Assembly (NCBI GenBank): GCA_030323885.1
Contig: CM059197.1
Span: 29,593,178 to 29,657,177 of the forward strand
Source of the DNA: Branchipolynoe longqiensis
Taxonomy: Eukaryota > Annelida > Polychaeta > Phyllodocida > Polynoidae
Direction of reading: 5' to 3'
DNA length: 64,000 bases
In this document: in pieces, positions 1 to 11,905 of the stretch
How the letters are laid out: the number at the start of each line of letters is the position of its first letter
Position numbering within the stretch: position 1 is the first letter of the stretch
Translations under genes and position numbers: made by a program
The notes under the pieces: generated by a model
Database searches by the model: none
What the model saw: the letters and a program-made list of their open reading frames with translations, nothing else
Told to the model about the DNA's origin: nothing

Positions 1-352
1 ATGTAATCCATTGTACATAATACAAGATCAAATATTGTGTGTGGGGGGGGGGGGGGGTTTCAAACCCTAAGCATGGGAAGCTTATTTATATTCACATAGT
101 GCCTTACATAACTGACATGTATATTACATACAGTGCACAGGGCCGCTCACAGGGGGCGCCACCGTGGTCTATGTCATAATAACAGGGTCAGCTAGATAGG
201 ATAAGTGCTAACTATTACATAGGGAACTGAAGATCGGTAGTGTCCTTGTTTATATTCCCATAATGGATTATAGAGCACATATGCTTAGATAATGTATTAC
301 TAGGTGTACATCTTCAGCTGTGCATTATCTGAATATATATTTATGCGCATAC
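1..352. other. Intron of gene 1, no gene seen
   Basis: Presumed intron before the exon at 1023. It holds a G homopolymer at about 43-57 and otherwise AT-rich unique-looking sequence. A CAGGGGGCGCCAC motif at about 150-162 is a weak partial match to CTCF. Confidence 0.5.
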
Positions 353-680
353 AGAGCGCGGTGGCCGAATCGGTTGAGCGCGGGCATCACGTGCGGAAGG
401 TCGGTAGTTCAGTTCCCGGTCGAGTCACACCGATGACTTATAAGATTGATACATGTTGCTTCCTAGCCTGGGCCTGGCATTAATAGGAGAGTGCAAGGAC
501 TGGTTAGCTCAGTGTCAGGATATTGTGACTGAGTGGGATATCGGGTCATGGTTCCGGCGGCCTGATTTCCCAGTGGGGCAGCACTATAAAGTCACAATGA
601 GTGCACACTGTCACAAGTCGGTACCCATCCCGATATGACCTTAGATGTTGCCAGGATGTAAAGCTCCAACAACCAACCAT
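353..680 (+). mobile_element. SINE family A, near full length
   Basis: tRNA-derived SINE. The head has a Pol III A box (TGGCCGAATCGGTTGAGCGC) and a degraded B box near GGTAGTTCAGTTCCC. The body has the family words AGTGGGGCAGCACTATAAAG and ACTGTCACAAG, and the tail runs from CCGATATGACCTTAGATGTT to a CAACAACCAACC 3' end. The same family recurs about 30 times in the window on both strands. Confidence 0.88.
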
Positions 681-1022
681 TATATGTACATGAGACTGTC
701 TCAAAAGGTGCTAAGCAATATGAGCCAAAACTTTGTCCATTGTAACGATCAACATACTATCTGCTTATGCATTTGCTCAGGATAAACTGATTTGTTTTTT
801 ACATGGTGTTTCATAATCCCAATAGAATACATATTGATTTGAAGCAAATGTCCTTGTGTTTTCAGTGTAACTGTTTCTGTGCTGTTTTGTGTCAATCGTT
901 ACAATGGACAAAAAAAAGAAGAGGTATCATCTTTTGAGACAGGCTCACATATTTTGTGTGAGTCGTAAACCTCGAAAAACGTACTTGGAATCCACCTTGA
1001 CCTTGACCTTGACCCCTTGCAG

Positions 1023-1260
1023 GTTCGGTGACGAGTCGTCTATTAGCTACCTGATGAACCAGCACGTGAAGAGAGCCATGAACGACTACCAGAGGCGGAT
1101 TGGTAACTTCACGGCTAGGTACAACTCTCAGTTCGACAACAGCCTCGGCTCCAAGGTTTTGCGCTACAAGCGCTATCTCAGCAAGATCTATGCCAACGAC
1201 TGGTTCAAATTCGCACAACTACTCTATAACCATAGCAACTATGCCATTGGCAGGTCCAAG
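1023..1260 (+). CDS. Gene 1, first visible coding exon (unrecognised multi-pass membrane protein)
   Basis: Internal exon of a gene whose 5' part lies before the window. The acceptor follows a pyrimidine-rich stretch ending CCCTTGCAG; the donor is AAG|GTAGGT. One base completes a split codon, then 79 codons follow and the exon ends in phase 0, which matches the next exon. The residues (FGDESSISYLMNQHVKRAMN onward) are hydrophilic with many Tyr, Asn, Lys and Arg. NFT at 28-30 and NHS at 69-71 of the joined protein are N-glycosylation sequons, so this part is probably outside the cell or luminal. An open frame on the other strand (892-1218) is a shadow. I do not recognise the family. Exon borders are well supported; function is unknown. 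Confidence 0.82.
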
Positions 1261-1350
1261 GTAGGTCTGGTCATCAAGTGACACTTCTCTAATTTTTATT
1301 ATTTGCAATGTTTTCTTATTTAAAGTTACATAATGACATGCTTGTCGTAC

Positions 1351-1605
1351 TGGACGTGTTGGCGGAATCGGTAGACTGCACGCTTCCCGTGCGGAAGGTC
1401 CGGAGTTCGATTCCTGGTCGAGTCAAAGCAATGACTTACAAAATTGGTACTTGTCGCTTCCTAGCTTGGCACTTGGCATTAATAGGATAGGGTAAAGACT
1501 GGTTAGCTCAGCGTCAGGATAATATGACTGTGTGGGATATCGGGTCATGGTGCTGGTGGCCTGGTATCCCAGTGGGACAGCACTATGAATTCGCCATGAG
1601 TGCAG
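1351..1605 (+). mobile_element. SINE family A, 3'-truncated
   Basis: Head TGGCGGAATCGGTAGACTGC with a good B box (GGAGTTCGATTCC) and body to ATGAGTGCAG. The GATATGACCTTAG tail is missing. It lies in the intron 1261-2789. Confidence 0.85.
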
Positions 1606-2789
1606 TTTTGAATCAAAATGTCTAAGTTTAGATATATTTGAAGTGAAACCAATCCAAGACAATTGTTTTCACATTAAAATGGACTTCATACTCTTGTATG
1701 AATTGCAGCAGTGGCATCTTCTAATAAAAGGAGTTAATATTCGTTATATACAGAAATATATATCAAACACACCAGTGTATAAGTTTGCTATTTAAGATAA
1801 ACTGTATCTAAGTGAGTAGTTTATCGTTCATGAGCTAATATTTGCACTAAGCTGCACTGCAAAGGGGCATGTGATATGTCATGGCCCACCAGCAGGACAC
1901 CCAATGGAAGGTAACCATGCCAAAAGTAGCCAGATAGCACACCACACAGCTACGTACAAGCCTATGATATGTAAATAGGAGTAGGCTAGTCTAGTAGTAA
2001 GAGTAGAAAAAATAAAACACATATATGCCAAGAAAATCCAAAAAGATTAACATAGACTACTAACCAGACCAACCAACTATCTATCTGCTACTGAAATGCA
2101 GGCAATCAAATACCTTATCAGCAGCCACTGTGTGATAAGATAACACCAACACTAACTACAGCTCGCCAGCATTGAAAACAAGCCTGAAGACCCAGGCTTA
2201 TATGCTATGGCCAGTATAAATACAGCTCAATAAAAAGAATAAAAAGATTTTTAACTGTTTGGGCCCATAGCCAATAGAGTCAGGTTGCATATATACTGGT
2301 ATTGTCCAATCAGAATGGGTGTTGCATGTAGTTTGAAAGAAACACGTGGGATCTCTACTACTATTAACTGCATCAGTCATGAACCCCCCAAAAAGCATGA
2401 AAGTGTGATATCTTGCTCTAAATATTTCGAAAAAAAAGGAAAGAAGGAAAAAAATGTTTAAAGACAATTCTAGAACCATGCAATACATATTCACTGAATG
2501 CATGATACTTTTATTGAACTGGAATTGTACACATTTACTACTACTTTATGAAATGTATAATACTTTTAGTATCAAACAAGATTTGCATGCAGTTACTGTT
2601 ACAACTGATAGTAGTTTCATTTATGTATCAAGAAATTGTACTGTACGGTCGGAAGACCAGTGCTCTGGTGCTGACAAGAGATATTATTCGATGAATAAAA
2701 TACACTTTAGTAACAAAAAAATAAATTACCATGGAATGCAATGTCAATAAAGTGCATGAATCATGTGTATTTAATGTTTCTTGATGCAG
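1606..2789. other. Intron of gene 1, mostly unassigned
   Basis: AT-rich intron. The part at about 2110-2250 (CTGTGTGATAAGAT ... GCATTGAAAACAAGCC ... CTTATATGCTATGG) is repeated at about 18680-18810, so it is an unclassified dispersed repeat. Nothing coding is supported. Confidence 0.5.
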
Positions 2790-2896
2790 GTCTTCAAGAA
2801 GGCGAATCTCTCAGGGACTGTGGTGGACTTTTCGGCCTTCCTGGAGGTGGAGGAGGTGGAGGCGGTGCAACTATGGCCTATCCGCTTCTGGCAACG
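2790..2896 (+). CDS. Gene 1, second visible coding exon
   Basis: Acceptor TTGATGCAG| and donor CG|GTATGT. The exon starts in phase 0, as the preceding exon requires, and ends with two bases of an Arg codon completed by the first base of the exon at 11906. It encodes residues 80-114 plus half of Arg115, starting VFKKANLSGTVVDF and ending QLWPIRFWQR, with a third sequon (NLS, 85-87). The stretch LEVEEVEAVQLW is acidic and amphipathic. A SINE begins only about 45 bp after the donor. Support comes from phase matching, open frame and consensus splice sites. Confidence 0.8.
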
Positions 2897-2940
2897 GTAT
2901 GTAGACCTTGTGTACATTCATCGCTTAACATTCTCACTTG

Positions 2941-3298
2941 ACCAGACAGGAAAGTCGGATGAGTTGATCGTCCATCTACTGTTTCGGGAGATCGGGGGAT
3001 CTGAACCCATGGGTTTGTGGGTTTGAACCCTGGTCGAGTCAAACCAATGACTTACAAATTGATACTTGTCGCTTCCTAGGCAGATGCTCGGCATTATTAG
3101 GACAGGGCAAGGACTGGTTGGCTCAGTGTCAGGATAATGTGACTGAGTGGGATTTCAGGTCATGGTGCTGGTGGCCTGGTCTCCCAGTGGGGCAGCACCA
3201 TAAAGTCGCCATGAGTGCGTACTGTCACGAGTCGATACCCGTCCTGATATGACCTTAGATGTTGCTAGGACCTAAAACAACAACAAACAAAACAAAAG
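2941..3298 (+). mobile_element. SINE family A, full length
   Basis: Starts ACCAGACAGGAAAGTCGGAT 45 bp after a gene 1 splice donor, has the B-box region GGGTTTGAACCCTGG, the body and the complete tail ending in CAA repeats. Confidence 0.87.
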
Positions 3299-3901
3299 AT
3301 TCTCATTTATTTTCACATAGCGAAAGAGAGATGAGCAGATGATAATTGAATCAGTTAGAAGTTAATTGAGATATATATTATATAGTACATATATATATCC
3401 CATATAATCCGATATTCTAGTACAAATAACTGAAAATTCTGTGACTATTCATTTCCGCTTAGTCCTAACTATGTGATGTTAAAGTTGTATAGTCCGATGA
3501 AGCATTACATTTTCAAAACCAAAACATTTTTTTTAAAGCTTATATTCGTCGACGCGCACAAACTAATCAATGATGTTTTTTATTTAAGGTGATTTTTGTG
3601 GGTTTCTTATCCTGGCTCTTGATTTTTATATTAAGACTATCTAAATGTTTTGGGTTTTTTTATGCTTAATCATATCTTACACAGTGAGCCGACTATGAAT
3701 ATGGCCGTGTTTTTGGGGTACTTGAATTTAATAAACATCTTAAAAACATTCTGGAATTTTTCCCTGAAAGGTCGTCGTGGGAAGTCCTGGAATTTGATGT
3801 CAAAATGGGTATGAACCTTGCCATGCAAATAAATTGTCTGAGCATGCAGAGATACCAAGCATTCGCATCGATTCCTTGCGCAGCAGCTCGTGTGTATTAT
3901 T
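3299..3901. other. Intron, with a fragment of MITE family B
   Basis: AT-rich. Bases 3476-3535 carry the MITE B end (TTAAAGTTGTATAGTCCGAT then GAAGCATTACATTTTC). Nothing else is recognised. Confidence 0.5.
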
Positions 3902-4583
3902 AAAGGCCCAGTCACACCTTATACCCCTGTCGCAGTATGATGTAATGAGCCAACATAAGTATGATGTGCGCACGTTTCATCATTACGTTGACGTACGTTG
4001 GGTTACGTTATGATGACGTCAGATTGATGTTAGACTGACGTCGAGCTATGTCACGTTATGTCGTGTTACGTTGGCACGCGTCAAGGTTTTGAACCTGTTT
4101 AAAACTTTTGACGAAACTCCAACATAAGGGTTTACGTTCGCCGTACGTTCTGTACATGTTCAGCGAACGTCAATGACGTTAGATGGATGTTAGTCAAACG
4201 GTGCACACTACGTTCCACTACGTTGACCCACATTAAAGCCGGTGGAAACATCCACGCGGCGTAATGGAAACGTCAGGAGAACGTACGCCGAAAGTACATC
4301 CAACGTAGGTTCAGCGTTTCGCCACCGTGTCATGACGTATGTAACATCACATAACGTAGTTCTGGCGATGGAATAACGTACATAACGTTCCGTGAGCATA
4401 ATTACATTGTCCTCTCTTGTTGAATGATACTATCACTACACTTTAGCGGCGTTACGCTCTCATCAACTAGGCTGCATCCACGTTCAACTTGTGCCCAAAT
4501 TTGCATACTACGCCGAGAAGTTCGACGTTTTTCACGTTCTCCCTATGCTGACATCGTTACGTCGTAGTGTGACAGGGCCTTTA
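3902..4583. mobile_element. MITE with CAGTCACAC termini and ACGT-rich interior
   Basis: Ends AAAGGCCCAGTCACACC (3902-3918) and GTGTGACAGGGCCTTTA (4567-4583) are inverted repeats. The interior is dense in ACGTT/ACGTA words without a fixed period. No coding region is present. Confidence 0.75.
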
Positions 4584-5056
4584 CCGGACTGGGGTACTGG
4601 ACGAGAACCGGAGACTGTCCGGTACTGTACGGCGATGTCTGGTACATGTCCGGTACCCATCCGGCGGTGTCCGGTTGGGTCCAGCGGTGTCCGGTACAAG
4701 TTTTGAACATGCACAAAACTTCTACCGGAGTGAGGTGTCCAGTTGGTGTCCGTTTTTTCCGGTGCATGTCCGGTACCCATCCGTACATGTCCGGTACCCA
4801 TCCGTTGGTGTCCGGTTTGTCTGTTTTGTCCGGTACATGTCCGGTACCCATCCGTTACGTGTCCAGTTCTCGTCCGGTTCTCGTCCAGTTCTCATCCGGT
4901 ACATGTACGGTACATGAACGGTACTTATCCGGTTGTCCGACGGCAATTGACCCAATTACACTCCATTTCGATACATTTTGTGTACCGGAGAGCACCGGAC
5001 TAGACAATTCTTTGTCCGGTGGTTTCCGGTACTCAGTCCGGTAAGGTGTGACAGGT
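4584..5056. mobile_element. MITE of the same type with GTCCGGTAC-rich interior
   Basis: Bounded by TTACCGGACTGGGGTACTGG on the left and the inverse, ending CAGTCCGGTAAGGTGTGACA, on the right. The interior repeats GTCCGGTACCCATCC and GTCCGGTACATGTCC words many times, which opens spurious reading frames on both strands. Its left end abuts the right end of the preceding MITE. Confidence 0.7.
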
Positions 5057-5176
5057 GCATAAACTTTTAATTTGGAATGTGTTGCCATGGTGACGCTGGC
5101 ATCCGCTATGTTTTTGTTTATTATAGACGATGCGAGAGTTGTACTTAATTATTCAGGAAGGATGGTTAGCTGAGCT

Positions 5177-5344
5177 GTTGGTTGTTGGAGTTTTACGTCC
5201 TGGCAACATCTAAGGTCATATCAGGACAGATTCTGACTTGTGACAGTGCACACTCATGGTGACTTTCATAGCGCTGTCCCACTGGGAGACCAGGCCACCG
5301 GCACAATGACCCGATATCCCACTCAGTCACCAACCAACCAGCTT
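5177..5344 (-). mobile_element. SINE family A, partial
   Basis: Minus-strand tail (TTTTACGTCCTGGCAACATC) and body to ATCCCACTCAGTCACC; the head is missing. Confidence 0.82.
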
Positions 5345-5716
5345 GCTTCGTGTCTCTTAATTTGGTATATAACTAACTCCCTGCTTCAGTGATGGAAGCC
5401 CATCGCTTCGGTGCTAATAATATTTTTCACAAGAATGTGGATTGAGCAGTATTAAAAAAATAAAAAGGACAGATGCCTGACGTCCGGTTCCCCCGCCGCT
5501 GTCCTGTCCCTATAGTCAGTTCTGTCCTGGCTGTCTGTCTCTGTCGTTGCTTTGTTAGTGTCCCCTGCTTGTTGCGCTGAGTGATCTGCGCTCAACTCGG
5601 CGTAAATGCAATTTGCATAGATCTAGCTGGGCACAGGCTTGATTGCTCTGCTAACTTGGTTTGGCGCCGGCTGTAATTTTCATCTGGTTAGAACCACGCC
5701 CCCCCCCCCTAACACC
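5345..5716. other. Intron, nothing recognised
   Basis: A T/C-rich unassigned stretch leads into the CT-rich array. I see no exon or repeat here. Confidence 0.4.
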
Positions 5717-6680
5717 CGCCCTCCTCGCTCCCCTGTCCACCCTCATTCCTTGCTCTCTTGTCTGTCCTCCCTCCTCGCTCCCGTGTCCGCCCTCACTCCT
5801 CACTCTCTTGTCCGCCCTCCCTCCTCGCTCCCTTGTCTGCCCCTCACTCCTCACTCCCTTGTCCACCCCTCACTCCTCACTCCCTTGTATGCCACGCCCT
5901 CCTCTCTCTCTTGTCTGCCCTCACTCCTTGGTCCCTTGTCCGCCCTCCCTCCTTGCTCCCTTCTCCACCCCTCATTTCTTGCTTTCTTGTCCGCCCTCAC
6001 TCCTCCCGCCCTTGTCCGCCCTCACTCCTCCCTCCCTTGTCCGCCCCTCACTCCTCCCTCCCTTGTCTGCCCCTCACTCCTCGCTCCCTTGTCTGCCCTC
6101 ACTCCTCCCTCCCTTGTCCGCCCTTCACTCCTCCCGTCCTGATATGACCTTAGATGTTGCTAGGACGTAACACAACAACAAACAAACAACAAACAACCTT
6201 CACTTCTCACTCCCTTGTCCACCCCTCACTCCTCACTGCCTTGTCCCCCCTCACTCCTCACTGCCTTGTCTGCCGTCACTCCTCACTCCCTTGCCCCCCC
6301 CCTCAGTCCTCCCTCCCTTGTCTGCCCCTCACTCCTCCCTCCCTTGTTTGCCCCTCACTCCTCACTCCCTTGTCCGCCCCTCACTCGTCACTCCCTTGTC
6401 CGCCCTCACTCCTCACTGCCTTGTCTGCCGTCACTCCTCACTCCCTTGCCCCCCCTCACTCCTCCCTCCCTTGTCTGCCCCTCACTCCTCCCTCCCTTGT
6501 CTGCCCCTCACTCCTCACTCCCTTGTTTGCCCCTCACTCCTCACTCCCTTATCCACCCATCACTCCTCACTCCCTTGTCCACCCTCACTCCTCACTCCTT
6601 TGTCCACCCCTCACTCCTCACTGCCTTGTCCGCCCCTCACTCCTCACTCCCTTGACCGCCCCTGCCTCCTCGCTCCCTTG
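5717..6680. repeat. CT-rich minisatellite, unit about 27 bp
   Basis: About 960 bp of variants of CCCTCACTCCTCACTCCCTT followed by GTCYGCC. One strand is nearly all pyrimidine. All forward frames are open over long distances, giving Pro/Ser/Leu-rich products that are artefacts. It is interrupted at 6134-6197 by a SINE tail. Confidence 0.93.
6134..6197 (+). mobile_element. Solo SINE A tail inserted in the CT-rich array
   Basis: About 64 bp starting CGTCCTGATATGACCTTAGA and ending in CAA repeats, flanked by CTTCACT on both sides (6123-6129 and 6198-6204). Because the array itself contains CTTCACTCC words, the duplication is probable rather than certain. Confidence 0.8.
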
Positions 6681-6730
6681 GAATTTGCAATGTTATTTCA
6701 AATATAATATTTGCCATGGCAGCTACCAAA

Positions 6731-6965
6731 AGTTTGTTTTATTTAACGACACCTCTAGAGCGCATGGATTTTTATCATCAGCTATTGGACGTCAAACATA
6801 TGGTCATTCTGACATATTTCTTTGGAGGAAACCTGCCACAGCCACATTGGTTACTCTTTCCGATAAGCAGCAATGGGTCTTTTATATGCACTTTCCCACA
6901 TGCAGGACAGCACATACCACAGCCTTTGATGAACCAGTTGTGGACCACTGGTTCCGTTGCAGCTA
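6731..6965 (-). mobile_element. SINE family B (mollusc-type), partial
   Basis: Contains GTTTTATTTAACGACACCTC, GCTATTGGACGTCAAACATA, CTTTTATATGCACTTTCCCA and ACAGCACATACCACAGCCTT. From memory this is the reverse complement of a very abundant molluscan SINE. The tRNA-like head is not present. Confidence 0.75.
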
Positions 6966-8178
6966 CAAAGCTATACTAAAAATATCCACAGTTGGTTAAG
7001 GGAGATTTCTGCGGGTGGGTATATATTTACCTAGCAATTTCAGGGATTCTTTGCCAGGTTAGAGTTGACCAAATTCACCTGAAGGTTACATAATAACTTA
7101 AATAAGATGCGATTTTGCTTAGAAAACGGATGTATTATGTGTTCTGTGTGAGGGGAGGGGGCGAATAATTGGCAATCCTGGCAACTACTTCAGTTTGAAG
7201 CAGATACCGCACTGTAGAAATTAATCATTTTAATCACACTCGGTGCCAATGGAGGGGAACCTTCAATGACTGATATAATCCTATTTCACCGCTCTAATTT
7301 AATTACTGGGAACTTTAAAGCAAGATAACTTATTTAGAATGCGGTATGTCTGCGTTGATTACTTGCATAATTAGACAGGTGATTCTAACCATTGCACAAA
7401 GTGTGTGTGATGTGCCAAAGTTCAGAAATCATTCCTGGCAGGCAAAGTGTGTGGGTGGTTGGAGGGATGTGGTTGATTTGTTCGATATATGAGTCGTTTC
7501 ATGGTAAATGGGGCCAAAGTGTGACATTAGGGTAAAAAATTAATATTGTGTATTTCCCTATTTTTTTCGCTGAGTAGGCAACTATGCATGCTCGTAATGT
7601 GAAGGAAACGATAGCTTAGGTTACCATCTTGTCAGAATAATAATAAGTAGTTGACTAGCCAGCCTCAAAGGTGAATGTAACATATGATTAATAAATAACA
7701 ATTATTTTAGAATATTTAATGCATGAAACAATTAATTTGTATGCTATGAAGCCCTAAGTATACAACCGCACTATAAAAAAAATCTTTCTAGGGAAGTTAT
7801 AGTCTTCCCAATTTTGGGTTGTGGAGATAACACAATTGAAGGGGACACCAAAAAAGATAGGGGACTTCAACTTCAATTATTTTCATACAGCCTTGTAGAA
7901 AAATGCTATTATTAGTTATGATATTAAAAAATAGGCTTACACATGCAATACCGTAGCAAGTGTTTTCTAACTGAAGCTCTGGTATTCCCAGAATAACATA
8001 TTCCCTGACATAACAAGCTAGGGACAAGCAGGGGACACCGCAGTTATGTCCAGAACCAGTTTAATCATCAGGGAATATTAGAAAAAGATACATGGACAAG
8101 ATGGACATATATTTCAAGTGAGAGTGTCCTTTTATTAGTTTATAGAATAACAGGTAATATTCTATGCAAAATAAAGGT
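6966..8178. other. Intron, nothing recognised
   Basis: AT-rich stretch without a supported exon or repeat. The phrase GGGGCCAAAGTGTGACATTAG near 7510 is not part of any family seen here. Confidence 0.4.
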
Positions 8179-8551
8179 CTCATCATCATGCTGTCGGTCG
8201 CGATGCGACAAAGACTGCCAGCCGGTATGGTGTTTTGTGCAGTTGTACATTTCATGAAAGCTGCCTGCAAAAGTGTTGAAGTGCTGCTGGCTTTTGCAAG
8301 TTACCAGCGGCACTCTCTCGTGGAGCAAATAGAGCTTTCACACCGGCAAGAACATGTCAAGACAGGCGCAAAACTATTTGTCCCTGGAGTTGCTGGTCGG
8401 GAGATGTTGGGAGTTCCATACATCAACCGCCCTTAATGCTGCCTCAGTGACATGGTTTTCTGTTTAGGGTTTGCTCCCTTAGCCTTCGGTTCTGTCAAGG
8501 ACCTGTACCACAAGGCAGTGGTTTACAACTCTGCAAGGCAGGGGCGTCAAG
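8179..8551 (-). mobile_element. LINE-like 3' end fragment with (GAT)n tail
   Basis: Inverted partner of 10711-11090. From 8551 downward it reads through the same sequence to a short ATGATGATG tail at 8179-8190. Open frames in it do not resemble a family I know. Classification as a retroelement 3' end rests on the tail and on a third fragment at 47800. Confidence 0.55.
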
Positions 8552-9128
8552 AAAAGACCGCATTCTCCATGTCAGAAATTCATGCCTTTAAAACACCATA
8601 TTTATTTAATGAATATGTTGCCATTTTTTTAATATTTCACATTAGGCCAATAGTTTGTTCATATCTATCCCTCCAAAGTGTAAGAATACCAGTTCTATAA
8701 AGAAAATAACTCCTCTACTCTTTCAATAATTGGTTTTGACCATTACCTACTGGAAAATATATTGGCCCCATTTACCATGAAACGACCCATATCGAGTTTC
8801 GCTATTAAATGTTAATCAATTTCAATGCTCATATCACCACAACTGACTTCTAGGAAATGTGGTAAAATTCACATGGAAGGATTCGTAGTATGCAAAGTAA
8901 AGTAAGTTATATCAATCAATGTAATATAATTGTACCAAATATATGGCAGGTCAAAAGCATCGATTATGCAACATTAAAACGCTGGAGGGCGCTTTTAATT
9001 AGAATCAATATGTCATTTTGATGTGGGGATTTCTTTGTTGGTCATTTATGTGGAGGGTATTAATAGAACATAGCTTTTTATGGTTGGTTATTTCATGGGG
9101 GGTCTTAATTCACACTATTCACACCGCG

Positions 9129-9905
9129 GCCATGTTGAAACCAGACCGAGGCCACTTACGTGCCCGTCCTGATATGACCTTAGATGTTGCTAGGACGTAA
9201 AACAACAAGAAACAAACAAACAACCACTTACGTGTCTGCGAAGTGCCGCTGTATGAAAAGTCATGCAAATACTTTTCTGTCGACCAATACCTTTCAAAAT
9301 CACTCAAAGTTGATGGTATTCATTTTTGAAACTACCATATTCATCCTTGAATACCTGTTTTCTATCTATTGGCCAATTTTCACGAAGATTGGGTGACCCT
9401 TGCATGGTGATTTTCCCATTCTTTAACTACAATGTGACTGTCAACTTCAAGTCTGCATAGTTATGGTGGTATCATGTACCATGCAACACTGTCAGCATAG
9501 TTATCTGTGTAACACAGTTAAACAACTAGTCTTAGTAATTACAAATTAATAAAAGCTTTAAAAGGGTTAAAATATATTTGTCTAATATATCTATATTAAG
9601 AAAGTTATGCAATTTTGAATTTAAGAAAAGATTGGCAGCCAAGGTGAGTGACTTTGTTGACATTGCCTACTGAAATGCATCTGATCATCACTCAATCTTT
9701 ATGAAAATTGTCCAATAAATAGAAAAAAGGTAAGCAAAAATGATTATGATAGTTTCAAAAGTTAATATCTTCAAATTTTACTCCTTTAATTTATGTAGTA
9801 GTTCATACACATCGGCACACAGTAGTGTCTTATGGCCATTTCCAATACCGACCCTTACTCAGACTTGTTCTAATGCCGAATTAGGTCACACGTGAATAGT
9901 GTTAA
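9129..9905. repeat. 700-bp dispersed repeat, copy 1
   Basis: From GCCATGTTGAAACCAGACCG to TTAGGTCACACGTG it is nearly identical to 39315-39998. This copy carries an extra 61-bp SINE tail with a target duplication. No terminal inverted repeats were seen, so the class is unknown. Confidence 0.85.
9163..9223 (+). mobile_element. Solo SINE A tail with perfect 11-bp target duplication
   Basis: Insertion of CCCGTCCTGATATGACC...(CAAA)n flanked by CCACTTACGTG at 9152-9162 and 9224-9234. The repeat copy at 39315 shows the unoccupied site (GGGCACTTACGCGTCTGCG). Confidence 0.93.
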
Positions 9906-10163
9906 TAACAGTATTGAATGCTTGTTGGTGGTGTTACTCAATGTCTGAAGCAAAACAATATTGAAGGCGAATATCAATATAGCAATTGCATTCCAATTGG
10001 CGCTTTATTTAAATATTTTTACAAGTGCGCATCCGTACACTTATAGGGCGGTTTGATAGGCATGGCATCCTGCATCAGTATCTCGGAAATCCCCGAGTAT
10101 GTCACATGGGTGTAGATTCTTAATAACAAGCAGTGAAATCTTTACTTAAAAAATGATATATCA
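9906..10163. other. Intron, nothing recognised
   Basis: AT-rich; no supported feature. Confidence 0.4.
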
Positions 10164-10402
10164 TGACGGGTACCGACTTGTGACAGTGTGCACTCATGGT
10201 GACTTTATAGTGCTGCCCCACTAGGAGACCAGGCTGCCAGCACCATGACCTGATATCCCGCTCAGTCACATTATCCTGACACTGAGCCAACCAGTCCTTG
10301 CCCTATCCTAATGATGCCGAGCACCAGGAAGTGACAAGTATCAATTTTGAAGTCATTGGTTTGACTCGAACCGGGTTCGAACCCATGAACCCATGGGTTC
10401 AT
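10164..10402 (-). mobile_element. SINE family A, partial
   Basis: Minus-strand body from ACGGGTACCGACTTGTGACA to GGTTTGACTCGAACCGGG with a disturbed head region (repeated CCCATGAACCCATGGG). Confidence 0.85.
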
Positions 10403-10710
10403 TTGAGATAGATAAACTATTCATCTAATCTTGCATTAAGATAGATAAACTATTCATGTAAGCAATAAGTAGTAAATCAGGTACCTAGATCTTTAGCATA
10501 GCAATGGTATATTCTACTTGGTTTCAGCTGGTGTGCCTGCATTGTCATACTTGCACTGCAAGTTTATCTACAAGTCAGTTGTCAATTTCAATCCAGCTTA
10601 AATTATGGAATATATATTCATATTTCTGTCATAAAAACCAGAGAAGACTTCATAATTGATTTAAATAAGCCCTATATGGAGGTATTGCAGGTATTGCAAT
10701 ACGTCAGGGA

Positions 10711-11090
10711 GTTTGACGCCCCTGCCCTGCAGAGTTGTAAACCATTGCCTTGTGGTACAGGTTCTTTACAGAACCGAAGGCTAAGGGAGCAAACTCTAAA
10801 CAGAAAACCATGTCACTGTGGCAGGATTAAGGGCGGTTGATGTATGGAACTCCCAACATCTCCCAACCAGCCACTGCAGGGACAAATAGTTTTGCGCCTG
10901 TCTTGACATGTTCTTGCCGGTGTGAAACCTCTATTTGCGCCTTGAGAGAGTGCCACTGGGAACTTTCAAAGGCCAGCAGCACTTCAACACTTTTGCAGGC
11001 AGCTTTCATGAAATGGAGAGCAGCAGTCAAGTAATGAAAACAGTCTTTGTCGCATCATGACCGATAGCATGATGATGATGATGATGATGA
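10711..11090 (+). mobile_element. LINE-like 3' end fragment with (GAT)n tail
   Basis: Inverted copy of 8179-8551. The plus-strand frame ends ...FMKWRAAVK-stop, followed by AGTCTTTGTCGCATC and then (GAT)n. A fragment at 47800-47995 has the similar ending AKWRVAVK-stop, the same phrase and the same tail, which fits a shared retroelement 3' end. Confidence 0.6.
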
Positions 11091-11499
11091 TATGGATTCA
11101 TCTATAATTCTTTCCTCGTCTGCTTCTCATTGAATGATATATTAATTATTCTTCCTTTGTGGGTCTGTTTAATTTGTTTATTAATTCAACTTGTCATTGA
11201 TTGATTACTGGGTTTGCTTGACCGCCTCTTATGAGAAGGTTCAGTAATTATTATTGATACTTCTCCTTGATTAATTCATTGTTTCTGCTTCTCATTGCTT
11301 GATTTGATAATGTAAATAGTCCTTAATGAACCGTGGCGGTAGTGGTGGTGGTCTCTCAGACCAGCAGGTGGCAGCACACTAACTGGGCGATCTCGATGGC
11401 GTATCGTGACTGCTGGCCACCCCCCTCCCCAAAAAGAGGCGATGTGTTACCTGACTGTGGACCTAGGTGGAATACTCTGGGATATGGCCCTGAAGATCC
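11091..11499. other. Intron, nothing recognised
   Basis: Includes repeated TTCTCATTGA/TTGATTAAT words; no coding signal. Confidence 0.4.
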
Positions 11500-11738
11500 A
11501 GACGGGATGGCCGGATGAGTTAGAGCGTCCGTCTCCCGTGTTGGTTGGTAGATCGTGGGATCTTGGGTTCGAATCCTGGTTGAGTCAAACCAATGACATA
11601 CAAATTTATACTTGTCGCTTCCTAGCCAGGTGCTCGGCATCATTAGGATAGGGCAAGGAGCAGTGGAATGAGGAAGACCAGTCGTCTGTGACTGAAATTT
11701 CCCCTGCTTAATCAACTAATGTACCCAAAAAAAAAGAA
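11500..11738 (+). mobile_element. SINE family A', variant with a different 3' end
   Basis: The head GGCCGGATGAGTTAGAGCGT and B box GGGTTCGAATCCTGG are as in family A, but after GATAGGGCAAGGAGCAGTGG it switches to GAATGAGGAAGACCAG...TGACTGAAATTTCCCCTGCT and ends in an A run. The same alternative 3' end occurs at 18495-18610 and 54951-55000. Confidence 0.8.
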
Positions 11739-11905
11739 AAAGACTGAAGCAATTACAGTGTCGTTCCGTATTCCATACACCGCTACAAGGATAGAGGCCG
11801 GTCCATCCGATCCATCCCAATAACCCCCTCCCCACCTAATGTATTCCGCTAATACCCATTTGTAATGTTAAATTATACCCGTGCATCTGCTGCTGCTCGT
11901 TGTAG

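Noticed and set aside
892..1218. 108-residue minus-strand frame
   Set aside because: Shadow of the plus-strand exon 1023-1260, which has matching splice phases.
5639..6999. Pro/Leu/Ser-rich frames of up to 281 residues
   Set aside because: CT-rich minisatellite; the longest frame also reads through a SINE tail and a SINE B fragment.
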